Shown here one piece after another: positions 8,958 through 16,556 of a stretch of DNA of 33,730 nucleotides. The translations under genes and the position numbers were made by a program. The DNA lies in assembly GCA_050729835.1 (NCBI GenBank), contig JBOHLS010000025.1, positions 1 through 33,730 of the forward strand. The letters run 5' to 3'. Position 1 is the stretch's first letter. Every line of letters starts with the position of its first letter. The notes under the pieces are model-generated. The model was not told where the DNA came from. It saw only the letters and a program-made list of their open reading frames with translations, and made no database searches. Source of the DNA: REEB95 sp050729835 (GTDB taxonomy: Bacteria; Pseudomonadota; Alphaproteobacteria; ATCC43930; CGMCC-115725).

Positions 8958-9277
8958 GCGCCGACGGACGCTCCGGCTCGCGCACTCGCGGCGAGGTCAC
9001 CTACCGCGTCATGCCCGAAAACAGCGGCGCCGACACGCGGGTGATCGCCGTCGTCGAATACAATCTGCAGGGCACACTGGCGCAATTCTCCCGCTCGTCT
9101 CTTGCGCAGGAGCTGGGCCGCGCGTTGGTGGCGCAATTTGCCGCCAATTTGAACGCGCGAATCGGCAGCTCCCAGCATGCCGTCGCCACCGCCACGACCG
9201 GGGTGACGCCGATCAACGCTTGGCGCCTGCTGTGGACAGCGTTCAGGCGGTTCTTCGGACGCTCCCGCAGTCTCTGA
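8957..9277 (+). pseudogene. CoxG-like SRPBCC protein, 5'-truncated
   Basis: This frame, different from that of the Rieske gene, encodes the C-terminal third of a CoxG-type SRPBCC protein. It shows SGSRTRGEVTYRV, VVEYNLQGTLAQFSR and LVAQFAANLNARIGS, the end of the lipid-transfer-like fold, then a short tail (NAWRLLWTAFRRFFGR). CoxG proteins are usually 150-230 residues; here the first 80-100 residues are missing and the remaining sequence begins at the Rieske stop codon. An upstream start exists only inside the Rieske gene, in a frame unlike CoxG. A deletion joining the two genes is the simplest explanation. A short expressed product cannot be excluded. Confidence 0.65.
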
Positions 9278-9317
9278 GGAGCGATTTTTCGGCTCGAGCA
9301 GAGTGTTTTGCATCGCC

Positions 9318-9332
9318 ATTCACCCGGTGAAT
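9318..9332. promoter_or_regulatory. Putative LysR operator 3 (ATTCA-N5-TGAAT)
   Basis: Perfect inverted repeat ATTCA CCCGG TGAAT, 130 bp before the transporter start. It is followed, as at operator 1, by TATCATCG (9339-9346). The spacer differs completely from those of the other two sites while the arms are identical, as expected of a protein-binding site rather than a copied repeat. Confidence 0.62.
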
Positions 9333-9461
9333 AGTTCTTATCATCGAATGGACGGTGGTAGACGGCAACGCCGACCGAATATCATTCCAACGTCGAAGCG
9401 GATAACGGTGCGATAGACGCCATCGCTGTTTCGGCAGGGCAAAGCGGGGAGGAATCAGGAC

Positions 9462-10730
9462 ATGACGTCGGTTTCAGCGGCCGCAGCGCGGTCTTCGGGG
9501 TATCGTTGGTTCCAGCTCGCGTTCGGTACTATCGCGATGATGGCGGTCTCCAGTCCAGAGTATTTGTGGACACTGTTTACCCGACCGCTCGATAACGTGA
9601 TGGGTACTACGTTAGCCGAGATCCAAATTACTTTTTCGATGCTCATTGTAGTATCGACGTTCTGTTCGCCACTTCTCGCGTTTATGGTTGATCGCTTTGG
9701 CCCACGATTGTTGTTTTCAATTGGCGCGCTGATGTCTGGTGGCAGCTGGATCTTGTCCGGCTTTGCGCCAAATATTTGGACCCTCTATCTCACATATGGA
9801 ATCGTCGGCGGTATTGGCCTTGGCATCATCGGCGTTGGTTCTGTGGGCGTGTTGGTTCGCTGGTTTCCGGATCGCCGCGGCTTAGCTGTTGGCATTCTCC
9901 AAGCTGGTTTCGGGTTTGGGCCAGTTTTCACCAGCTTCCCAATCAACAGCATGATTAATGCTTCCGGTTACCAACACACGCTCATAGTTTGGGGCCTTAT
10001 ACAAGGCGTGATCGGCTTGCTCGTTGCTCAAGGGATGCGCCTACCGCCGGAAGATTATCGACCTGCCGGTTTCAGAGAGGAGGCGGCACAGATCGCGCTA
10101 CAAGGAAAGCGCAGCTATACACCACGAGAAATGCTGCAAAATCCGATTTTCTATCTCCTATTTATCATGATGTCGATGATGGCCACGAGTGGGCTCATGA
10201 TCGTATCCAACGTGGCGCCGATTGCGTATCAATACAAGGTGGCTCAGGTACTGGTGCTGGGATTAGGGGCTTTACCGCTATCACTCACGCTTTCACGATT
10301 TACTAATGGTCTCACACGGCCGTTCTTCGGCTGGGTATCCGATCACATCGGGCGTGAGTTCACCATGGCGCTAGCCTTCTCCCTTGAGGCGCTTGCGATC
10401 CTGGTGCTCTTCGCATTCCTCGATAACCCGGTGATGTTTGTCGTGTTGACCGGTCTTGTGTTTTTCGGATGGGGTGAGATTTTTTCGCTGTTTCCGGCAA
10501 CCCTTACCGATGCCTTTGGATCGAAATACGCCACAACCAACTATGGATTTCTGTACATTGCCCAAGGAGTGGGCTCGATCCTTGGTGGTCCTGTGGCGGC
10601 TTTCCTGAAACAAACGACGGGAAGCTGGACTGCCGTATTTGCAGTCGTTGTGTGCCTCGATGTGCTCACGGCAGTCCTTGCTGTCACTGCGCTGCGTCCC
10701 CTACGCCTACGGCATGCACGAGCGCAGTAG
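9462..10730 (+). CDS. MFS transporter, oxalate/formate antiporter-like
   Basis: A 422-residue protein with twelve predictable membrane segments and an MFS pattern: VDRFGPR after segment 2, WFPDRRGLAVGI after segment 4, FFGWVSDHIGRE in the second half, then DAFGSKYATTNYGFLY. The last segment and WFPDRRG resemble OxlT-type oxalate/formate antiporters and monocarboxylate porters. It probably carries an organic acid related to the pathway; oxalate, oxamate or formate would suit an AllFGH-type cluster. GGGAGGAAT lies 8 bp before the ATG. Codon use is clearly less GC-rich than in the Rieske and reductase genes, a sign of separate origin shared with the first part of the next gene. Operator 3 lies upstream. 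Confidence 0.87.
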   Translation: MTSVSAAAARSSGYRWFQLAFGTIAMMAVSSPEYLWTLFTRPLDNVMGTTLAEIQITFSMLIVVSTFCSPLLAFMVDRFGPRLLFSIGALMSGGSWILSGFAPNIWTLYLTYGIVGGIGLGIIGVGSVGVLVRWFPDRRGLAVGILQAGFGFGPVFTSFPINSMINASGYQHTLIVWGLIQGVIGLLVAQGMRLPPEDYRPAGFREEAAQIALQGKRSYTPREMLQNPIFYLLFIMMSMMATSGLMIVSNVAPIAYQYKVAQVLVLGLGALPLSLTLSRFTNGLTRPFFGWVSDHIGREFTMALAFSLEALAILVLFAFLDNPVMFVVLTGLVFFGWGEIFSLFPATLTDAFGSKYATTNYGFLYIAQGVGSILGGPVAAFLKQTTGSWTAVFAVVVCLDVLTAVLAVTALRPLRLRHARAQ

Positions 10731-10792
10731 ACCTGTTGGATGGATTCATTGTGTCTCTGGCACGGTGACCGCATAGGCGCGGGAGGGGCTTA

Positions 10793-12061
10793 ATGTCTTT
10801 GTCGTCTCGCAAGAGTGGCGCACGGTCCAGTCGCCGTGGACCTTATGAGACTTTTGTCGCCGATCTCTCACGTCTCTCGTTGATTAGTCCGGAGGAGCGA
10901 GCCTTTCTGTTGAAAGGTCCTCGGTCTAGCGAACTTCATGAGCTGCTCACTGACAAAATTCCGAAGACATATACAAGACCGACTGTAACTGCTGGTAATC
11001 CATCCAACGGGTTGGAACAGCGTGCTCGTAGAGCCGGACTGGTGAAAGAAACCGAGTCGGGTTTTTACCTCAAATCAGGTCCAGAAAGCGTGCACTGGGG
11101 GTATCTGTGGAGCGCCGCCGAGCCCGTCTTGCGGGTCGCGCCGGGCGCCACCGTCACCATCGACACCGTCTCGCACGAGGGCCTGCTCGAGGACCAAGGC
11201 GATCCCGTCGGCTTCTTCAAGCGCTTCGGCATCCCCAAGGCTGAGGTGCTGGCCGATGCGGTGGCGATCTATGCCAAGGTCCAGCATTCCAGCACGGGAC
11301 CGCACGTCGTCTCGGCGCCGATCTATGTCGAAGGCGCCGAGCCCGGCGACGTGCTGGCGGTGCACATCATCGCGGCCGAGCCGCGCGTGCCCTACGGCGT
11401 CAACTCGGCACGCATGGGCAAGGGTACGCTGCCGGCCGAGTTCAGCCTCAACCGCAGCATCGTCATCCCCTTCGACATGGAGGCGCGCGTCGCGCACTTC
11501 GCCCCCGGCATCGAGATTCCGCTCAAGCCGTTCTTCGGTATCATGGCGACCGGGCCGGCGCTGACGCTCGGCAAGCTCAATTCCGCACCGCCCGGCCCCT
11601 TCGGCGGCAACATCGACCTCAACGAGCTGACCGCGGGAGCGACGCTTTATCTTCCGGTGCACGTCCCCGGCGCGCTGTTCATGACCGGCGACGGCCATGC
11701 CGCGCAAGGTGACGGCGAGGTAAACCTGACGGCGATCGAGACTTCGCTCACCGGCACGTTCCAGTTCGATCTATTGAAGCGCAAATTCTGGAGCCTGCCG
11801 CGCGCGGAAACTCCGACTCACTGGATTTGCTTGGGACTGCACGAAAGCCTCGACGAGGCGATACGCATCGCCGTGCGCGAGACGATCAAGTTCCTCGGCG
11901 AGATGCACAGCCTCGATCCGGCTGACGCCTATGCGCTCGCCAGCGTCGCCGTCGACTTCGAGGTGACCCAGAACGTTGACGGAGTGAAGGGAGTTCACGC
12001 GATGATTCCGAAGGCGATTTTTACGTCTCCATCACTCACGTCTATACGTCGGCGTCGCTGA
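10793..12061 (+). CDS. Acetamidase/formamidase family amidohydrolase (mosaic gene)
   Basis: Residues 93-415 form a typical acetamidase/formamidase: SGPESVHWGYL at the start, then TVTIDTVSHEG, EPGDVLAVHI, GTLPAEFS, PPGPFGGNIDLNEL, GALFMTGDGHAAQGDGEV and the closing GVKGVHAMIPKAIF. It should hydrolyse a short amide to an acid and ammonia. The first 92 residues (Arg/Ser-rich, no clear signal peptide) are an unusual extension that I do not recognise. Base composition changes sharply inside the gene: 10793 to about 11095 is AT-richer like the transporter, about 11095-11990 is strongly GC-rich, and the last 70 bp are AT-richer again. This suggests recombination between related genes. GGGAGGGG lies 5 bp before the ATG. 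It starts 62 bp after the transporter and is probably cotranscribed. Confidence 0.88.
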   Translation: MSLSSRKSGARSSRRGPYETFVADLSRLSLISPEERAFLLKGPRSSELHELLTDKIPKTYTRPTVTAGNPSNGLEQRARRAGLVKETESGFYLKSGPESVHWGYLWSAAEPVLRVAPGATVTIDTVSHEGLLEDQGDPVGFFKRFGIPKAEVLADAVAIYAKVQHSSTGPHVVSAPIYVEGAEPGDVLAVHIIAAEPRVPYGVNSARMGKGTLPAEFSLNRSIVIPFDMEARVAHFAPGIEIPLKPFFGIMATGPALTLGKLNSAPPGPFGGNIDLNELTAGATLYLPVHVPGALFMTGDGHAAQGDGEVNLTAIETSLTGTFQFDLLKRKFWSLPRAETPTHWICLGLHESLDEAIRIAVRETIKFLGEMHSLDPADAYALASVAVDFEVTQNVDGVKGVHAMIPKAIFTSPSLTSIRRRR

Positions 12062-12074
12062 TTCTCAGTGGATT

Positions 12075-12272
12075 TTGACGGTCCCCTTACAGGGTATCGC
12101 GAGATCTCTTGTGGCTGACAGAAATCGAAACCAACTCAGCGAGGACTCCGAGATATTCGAGTACACGACCCTATGGAGTTACCTAAGTAGCGGAGAGGAA
12201 CGTGTGCTGACGCGCTTCTATATTGCTGTAACTTTCGGTGTTGGAGTTCTCCTCGTTTTAACACTCAGATAG
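12075..12272 (+). CDS. Small hypothetical protein with C-terminal membrane segment
   Basis: A 65-residue frame starting at TTG 12075, or at GTG 12111 if shorter, 13 bp after the amidase stop. It has an acidic middle and ends in a hydrophobic stretch (FYIAVTFGVGVLLVLTLR), so it could be a tail-anchored membrane peptide. I recognise no family. No good ribosome-binding site is visible. Its lower GC resembles the transporter segment, so it may be a remnant of the donor DNA. Confidence 0.3.
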   Translation: MTVPLQGIARSLVADRNRNQLSEDSEIFEYTTLWSYLSSGEERVLTRFYIAVTFGVGVLLVLTLR

Positions 12273-12410
12273 CGTGCCGAGAAATCGGTCTCTTGCGGAC
12301 GTTGTTCCTGAAGTCATGCCCCAATGACCCAAACTCTGGCGAATGCGTGAGAGACGTCGTCATCAATTTAGCGAGAGCTTAACTCAGGCGCCTGAATTCA
12401 TGGATTCCTT

Positions 12411-13676
12411 GTGAACCAGGCGCGGCACATTCTCGTCGTCGGCGCCGGCCATGCCGGCGGCGTCGCCGCGGCGACGCTGCGCCAGGTCGGCTTCACCGGC
12501 GCGATCACGCTGATCGGCAGCGAGCCGCATCCGCCGCACGAGCGCCCGCCGCTGTCGAAGGAATTGCTTGCCGGTGCCATCCCGATCGAAAAAACCTATC
12601 TGCGGTCCCTCGCCTTCTATGCCGAGAACGGCATCGCCTTTCGCCCCGGCGAGACGGCGGTAGTGATCGACCGCAAGGCGCAGCGGGTCGATCTCGCGAA
12701 CGGCGACACCGTGCCGTACGACGCGCTGCTGCTGACCACCGGCGCGCGGGCGCGGCGGCTCAGCTTGCCGGGCGCCGACCATCCGCGCGTGGTTTATCTG
12801 CGTGACATCGCCGACTCGCTGGCGCTGCGCGAACTACTGATGACTGGGCCGCGGATCGTCGTTATCGGTGCCGGCTTCATCGGCCTCGAAGCCGCCGCGG
12901 TGGCGCGCAAGCGCGGCGCCGCCGTGACCGTCATCGAGGTCCAGCGCGAGCCGTTGCAGCGTGTCTGTCCGCCCGAGATCGGCCACTTCATGGCGGAGCT
13001 CCATCGGCGCAACGGCGTCGAGCTGCTCGCCGGCGTGGCGCTGACCGTGATCGAGGCGGATGGCGACGCGCTCAGGCTCCGTACCGCCGACGGTAATGCG
13101 ATCGCCGCCGATGTCGTGCTTGCCGGGATTGGCGCCCAGCCCAATGTCGAGATCGCACAGGCCGCTGGCCTCCTGGTTGAAGATGGCATCGTCACCGACG
13201 AATTCGGCCACACCAGCGATCCGCAGATCTTCGCCGCCGGCGATGTGACGCGCCATTTCAATCCGCTGCTCGGACGCAAGCTGCGCCTCGAGGCCTGGCA
13301 GAACGCGCAGAACCAGGCGATGGCCGTCGCCAAGGTAATGGCCGGCGGCAACCAACCGCATGCCGAGGTGCCGTGGTTCTGGACCGATCAGTACGACGTC
13401 AATCTGCAGGTCGCGGGCGCGCCCGAGCGCTGGGGCCCGTTGGTGTGGCGCGGCGGCACGGGCGACAAGGCCTTCACCGTCTTCGGCCTGGACGATGGCA
13501 AGCCGGTCGCCGCCATCACCATGAACAATGGCCGCGACATGCGCGCGGCGCGCGAGCTGATTGCACGACGGCGCACCGTCGATCCGGCGCGGCTTGCGGA
13601 CCCCAAGGTGAAATTGCAGGATATGGTGAAAGAGACTGAACCGATCTCGACTTCAATAGCGCCCGGGATCGCCTGA
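12411..13676 (+). CDS. FAD-dependent ferredoxin/rubredoxin reductase-like oxidoreductase
   Basis: A 421-residue protein of the pyridine-nucleotide-disulphide oxidoreductase fold. An FAD-binding Rossmann motif VVGAGHAGG is at residues 9-17, HERPPLSKELL follows, an NAD(P)-binding motif VVIGAGFIGLEAAAVAR is near 149, IFAAGDVTRH is near 277, and a reductase C-terminal domain (WFWTDQYDVNLQVAG) closes it. These are the features of reductases serving Rieske oxygenases and P450s. It probably passes electrons from NADH to the oxygenase at 7713, either directly or through a ferredoxin encoded elsewhere; none is in this window. The start is GTG with no strong ribosome-binding site. The gene is very GC-rich, unlike the DNA just before it. 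An IS5 remnant begins 55 bp after its stop. Confidence 0.9.
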   Translation: MNQARHILVVGAGHAGGVAAATLRQVGFTGAITLIGSEPHPPHERPPLSKELLAGAIPIEKTYLRSLAFYAENGIAFRPGETAVVIDRKAQRVDLANGDTVPYDALLLTTGARARRLSLPGADHPRVVYLRDIADSLALRELLMTGPRIVVIGAGFIGLEAAAVARKRGAAVTVIEVQREPLQRVCPPEIGHFMAELHRRNGVELLAGVALTVIEADGDALRLRTADGNAIAADVVLAGIGAQPNVEIAQAAGLLVEDGIVTDEFGHTSDPQIFAAGDVTRHFNPLLGRKLRLEAWQNAQNQAMAVAKVMAGGNQPHAEVPWFWTDQYDVNLQVAGAPERWGPLVWRGGTGDKAFTVFGLDDGKPVAAITMNNGRDMRAARELIARRRTVDPARLADPKVKLQDMVKETEPISTSIAPGIA

Positions 13677-13731
13677 TGAGATCTGTGTGCGGGTGGGCGT
13701 AGACGGCTGCGTCGATTGAGGAGAGCTGGAC

Positions 13732-13962
13732 GTGGCACATCGATCGATTGGTCAGGAGAGATTCGGTTTCGCCGGATGCACGCGCTCGGGGTCGTCGCTC
13801 GACGATCTCGCCGTTCTGATCGCTTGGGAGCCGGTCGCTATTCTTCTCGATCCGCTCTATTCAGCCACCAAAGGTGAGCCCGCTTGGCCGCCGCTGGCGA
13901 TGTTCAAGGCGCTACTCCTATCGATCTGGTATGATCTGTCGGACGTGAAGCTGGTCGAAGCG
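13732..13962 (+). pseudogene. IS5-family transposase, N-terminal fragment
   Basis: The first 77 residues match IS5-type transposases: SIGQERFGFAG, SSLDDLAVLI and WPPLAMFKALLLSIWYDLSD followed by VKLVEA. After residue 77 the frame becomes unrelated, and no DDE catalytic residues remain. The element is therefore cut. The GTG at 13732 follows AGGAGAGCT. The downstream sequence to 14246 shows no gene that I can support. Confidence 0.7.
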
Positions 13963-14246
13963 TGTCCGTTTGCCTTCGTTCTGCGTCAAGTATTGCAGTC
14001 AACTCAGCGACCTTCGCATTTGGAAGTGATCAAATCAGGGTCGAGCGGTGTTCCCGCTGTGGAATTGCGAGAATCACATGAGTACGCGCCCCCAACGGCA
14101 AGTTCAGCGTGGTCGATCGCCCGCCACACGCCGAGTATCACCCCCGATCATCGGCCTCGCACGGTCCACGGGAAACGGCAGCCACCCGACCTGCGAGCCG
14201 CCCCGATGACTTGCCACAACGCGCGGCGGCGCGAGCGGCTGTCGTC

Positions 14247-14348
14247 TTAGCGGCCGCGGCGGCCCTTGATGAATCGGACGATACGGCAGGCCAACGCTTT
14301 GAGGTCGAGCTTCATGTGGACCCGCTCCCACGTTAACGCCGCGCCATT
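14247..14348 (-). pseudogene. Short C-terminal protein fragment, possibly transposase
   Basis: On the minus strand an open stretch ends in VHMKLDLKALACRIVRFIKG followed by RRGR and a TAA at 14249-14247. The basic tail, the lack of an upstream gene body and the neighbouring IS remnants suggest the end of a transposase or similar gene. I cannot name the family. It could also be a short random frame. Confidence 0.25.
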
Positions 14349-14355
14349 GTAGACC

Positions 14356-14741
14356 CTAGGCGCGCGACGTGCGAACCAACTCCACTGGCTCGTGCGAGAC
14401 ACAGTCGAGTCCTATTGAACGTAGGAGCATCAGTGTTTCTTCAAGAGTTGGGATCCTCTCGCCCCGGTATGAACGATCGAAATGGCTACCGGCGTCCAAG
14501 GACAGGAGATCGCCCAAGGGTGTGTGACCCCCACCGGACCCGTCCCATCGGTCGTGCGCTCCAGGGTATCGTCGTGGAAAACGATGGGGTGGTCTTCGCG
14601 AGTCAGACTCACGTCGCATTCGACCCAGCTACAGCCGAGTTCGGCCGCCTTGCGGAAACCGACGAAGGTGTTCTCGGGCGCTCTTAAGGCCGCACCTCGG
14701 TGACCAATGACTTTTGGTAGGCGAATCTTTGGTCGGATCAT
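14356..14741 (-). pseudogene. Glycerophosphodiester phosphodiesterase, frameshifted and truncated
   Basis: The N-terminal half of a GDPD-family protein is spread over two minus-strand frames. The first reads LPKVIGHRGAALRAPENTF, VECDVSLTREDHPIVFHDD and LERTTDGTGPVG, including the catalytic HRG, E-x-D and HDD elements. Near 14520-14550 the frame shifts, and the second reads GDLLSLDAGSHFD then GERIPTLEETL. Similarity stops about residue 115, where a normal enzyme would run to about 240 residues. It would have hydrolysed glycerophosphodiesters to sn-glycerol-3-phosphate and an alcohol. One frameshift plus the missing second half make it non-functional. Confidence 0.8.
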
Positions 14742-14914
14742 CGACATCGAAACGGTCTGCGTTTGGATAATCGGTGCATTGTATCCAAGGTCCGCCATTG
14801 GGAATGAGTCTCACCCGACACAATCCGCTGCGTTTTGGGATTCCGGGTGTGACGCCCGGGCGACCGCGAAGTTGCTATACTGTCGGCTCGGCCCCTTCGT
14901 CTGGGAAGGACAAT

Positions 14915-15070
14915 ATGGACGAAGCGGATTATTTGCGGGATCAGGCGGCGAAACTCCGCGAGCGCGCCCAGAAGGCCAAGAACCCCAAGGCGCGACGGGA
15001 ACTGCTCGACCACGCTGTGGCGTGCGAGGAGATCGCGAACGACATCGATGATCGCGCTGTCAGTGGCTAG
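14915..15070 (+). CDS. Small conserved hydrophilic protein (51 aa)
   Basis: ATG at 14915 with GGAAGGA 5 bp upstream encodes 51 residues beginning MDEADYLRDQAAKLRERA. The protein is highly charged and predicted to be a two-helix bundle. Similar short proteins starting MDEA-YLR-QAAKLR are common in Bradyrhizobium-type genomes, but their function is unknown. It is probably cotranscribed with the next gene, which begins 3 bp after its stop. A longer upstream frame start is possible but lacks this ribosome-binding site. Confidence 0.72.
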   Translation: MDEADYLRDQAAKLRERAQKAKNPKARRELLDHAVACEEIANDIDDRAVSG

Positions 15071-15073
15071 ATC

Positions 15074-15547
15074 GTGCGGCACCGAAAGCAGTTGAAATCC
15101 TCCCAGGGCCGGTCGCGAGTATCGGCCTCGCCGGTCGCCATGACGTGGCGGAGCGGGGTGGCCGCATATCTGGCGAGGCTCCACGAAAACCGCGATGTGG
15201 ATTTATCGGGTAACAATGCCGTGTGCGTATGCGATTCCGGCAGCGCCCACGTCCAATTCCTTGCGCCAGCGCATTCGAACATCCTCTACGCGGAGGCCGC
15301 ATCGGAAAGGTTTCTTCCTCCCGGCAGGCTCAACGCTGCGAAGGTGCGAGTACTCCGTGAACTCGGCTTCCATCGCATTCAGCGGGAGCACAAGGTTATT
15401 TTCTGCCAGGAAATCCCAGTCCGGCGAGATGCGGATTTAATCCGAGCGGCTCGAATTGCTTATCGCGTCTTTGCCGAAGTCTACAACGTGAAGGATTTCT
15501 CGGCGGTCCGCTCGACACTGAAAATACCCGAAGATGACGAAGAGTGA
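15074..15547 (+). CDS. Hypothetical protein, TY-Chap/YbjN-like
   Basis: A 157-residue protein starting at GTG 15074 (an alternative ATG at 15140 gives 135 residues). The middle part, HVQFLAPAHSNILYAEAASE then RFLPPGRLNAAKVRVLRELG, resembles the TY-Chap/YbjN class of type-III-chaperone-like folds in small actinobacterial and rhizobial proteins. No catalytic motif or signal peptide is seen. It lies between the 51-residue protein and a GcrA-like gene that it overlaps by 14 bp, so the three look like one transcript. The family resemblance is partial. Confidence 0.6.
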   Translation: MRHRKQLKSSQGRSRVSASPVAMTWRSGVAAYLARLHENRDVDLSGNNAVCVCDSGSAHVQFLAPAHSNILYAEAASERFLPPGRLNAAKVRVLRELGFHRIQREHKVIFCQEIPVRRDADLIRAARIAYRVFAEVYNVKDFSAVRSTLKIPEDDEE

Positions 15548-15824
15548 TCCCAACCTCACCGCACCCACGCGTACGGCGAAAACCGTAGGGCGGAAGACCC
15601 AGCGGATGCCTCTGAGAGCAATCTGGAACTGGATTGCGCCTCCGCGTGCTCGTCCGAAGGTCTTCAGCGGGTGTCGCTGGCCCGTGGAGCGGGACGGCAG
15701 GATCGAGTTCTGCGGCGCGCTGCGGGCGCGCGGCATCTACTGCGCCGAGCACGCAGCGCACGCTGAGCCGGAGCCAGAGACGAGGCCGCTGCACATGTCG
15801 AACCAGAAAATCGGCAGGCGATAA
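15534..15824 (+). CDS. Small protein with GcrA-type zinc-finger tail
   Basis: A 96-residue basic protein. Its second half carries C47-R-W-P, C60-G, then Y69-C70-x2-H73, the spacing of the C-terminal metal-binding motif in GcrA cell-cycle regulators of alphaproteobacteria. The N-terminal GcrA DNA-binding domain (W-T-x-ER-V...) is absent and replaced by a Thr/Arg-rich segment. It may be a GcrA-derived accessory protein or a degenerate copy. The ATG lies inside the previous gene (14-bp overlap). Function is not assigned; the motif itself is plainly visible. Confidence 0.58.
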   Translation: MTKSDPNLTAPTRTAKTVGRKTQRMPLRAIWNWIAPPRARPKVFSGCRWPVERDGRIEFCGALRARGIYCAEHAAHAEPEPETRPLHMSNQKIGRR

Positions 15825-15950
15825 CGATCAAACTCTAAACCCGCGGCTCGCCGCGATGCCCGGATCGCAGTTCGAGGCCAAAGTCGCCGCACCGTGGCCG
15901 ATCGGATCGTGAAGCGGCTTATCGCACGGTTGAAGGGGAGAGGCTGATCT

Positions 15951-16301
15951 TCAGGGTGAGCCCGAAACGTCGCCCGTTTCGAGATTGATAACGACTTTGG
16001 CTCGCTGCCCGTTTGTCGTTTCCACCATCGCGCTGTAGTTCTGCCGATCCGGTTTGAAGTCCGTGAAGTTCGCGTGGCCGTGCGCTTCGAGGAGATTCAA
16101 CGCCTCCGTGGCACGTTGGGCGGCTGGCGTGTTGCCCGCGGTGTGAGGCGGATGAGCCGCTGGCATAGGTTGAGACGCCATCGGTGCCGGAGCCGGTGTT
16201 CCGAGTCCATGCGGTGGGGATCCCATCGTCTGAGCGAGAACCGGCGTCGCGAGTAAACCGACCATCGCGATCGATAGGGCCAAAGGCGACTTGGATTTCA
16301 T
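15951..16301 (-). CDS. Secreted small protein with Pro/Met/His-rich linker
   Basis: Start chosen at ATG 16301 because CGGAG lies about 9 bp upstream and a signal peptide begins there (MKSKSPLALSIAMVGLLATP, cleavage probably after VLA). The 116-residue precursor has a linker rich in Pro, Ala, Met and His (residues 25-60), then a small domain ending YSAMVETTNGQRAKVVINLE, resembling the last two strands of a PepSY-like fold. It should be periplasmic or exported. The Met/His-rich linker could bind metal, but this is speculation. It is transcribed away from the neighbouring genes. Confidence 0.68.
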   Translation of the reverse strand: MKSKSPLALSIAMVGLLATPVLAQTMGSPPHGLGTPAPAPMASQPMPAAHPPHTAGNTPAAQRATEALNLLEAHGHANFTDFKPDRQNYSAMVETTNGQRAKVVINLETGDVSGSP

Positions 16302-16556
16302 GTTCAAGCTCCGTTCAGAGAGGTGTTCTCGGAACCCATGACCGTTAGTGCGACCACGCCAAGAAGGCGCGTAAGGTGCGCTGGCCGGTTTGCCGGTGGG
16401 GGGGATTGGCAAAGACGACGCGGGTCGCTCCCTACGCGCCCTACAACCCGACATAGGCACGGCCTATGGCGGATTAAAGGAATTCCCAGATGAATTGCTT
16501 TTAACTGGGCCGCCAGCGTGCGGTCTGCTGTCGTTGCGTCGAGGCTGGAGGACGAT

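Noticed and set aside
12380..12420. Fourth LysR operator before the reductase (GAATTCATGGATTCC, GATTCCTTGTGAAC)
   Set aside because: Half-sites resemble ATTCA/TGAA, but the spacing is not 5 bp and the arms do not match, so it does not meet the pattern of the three clear sites.
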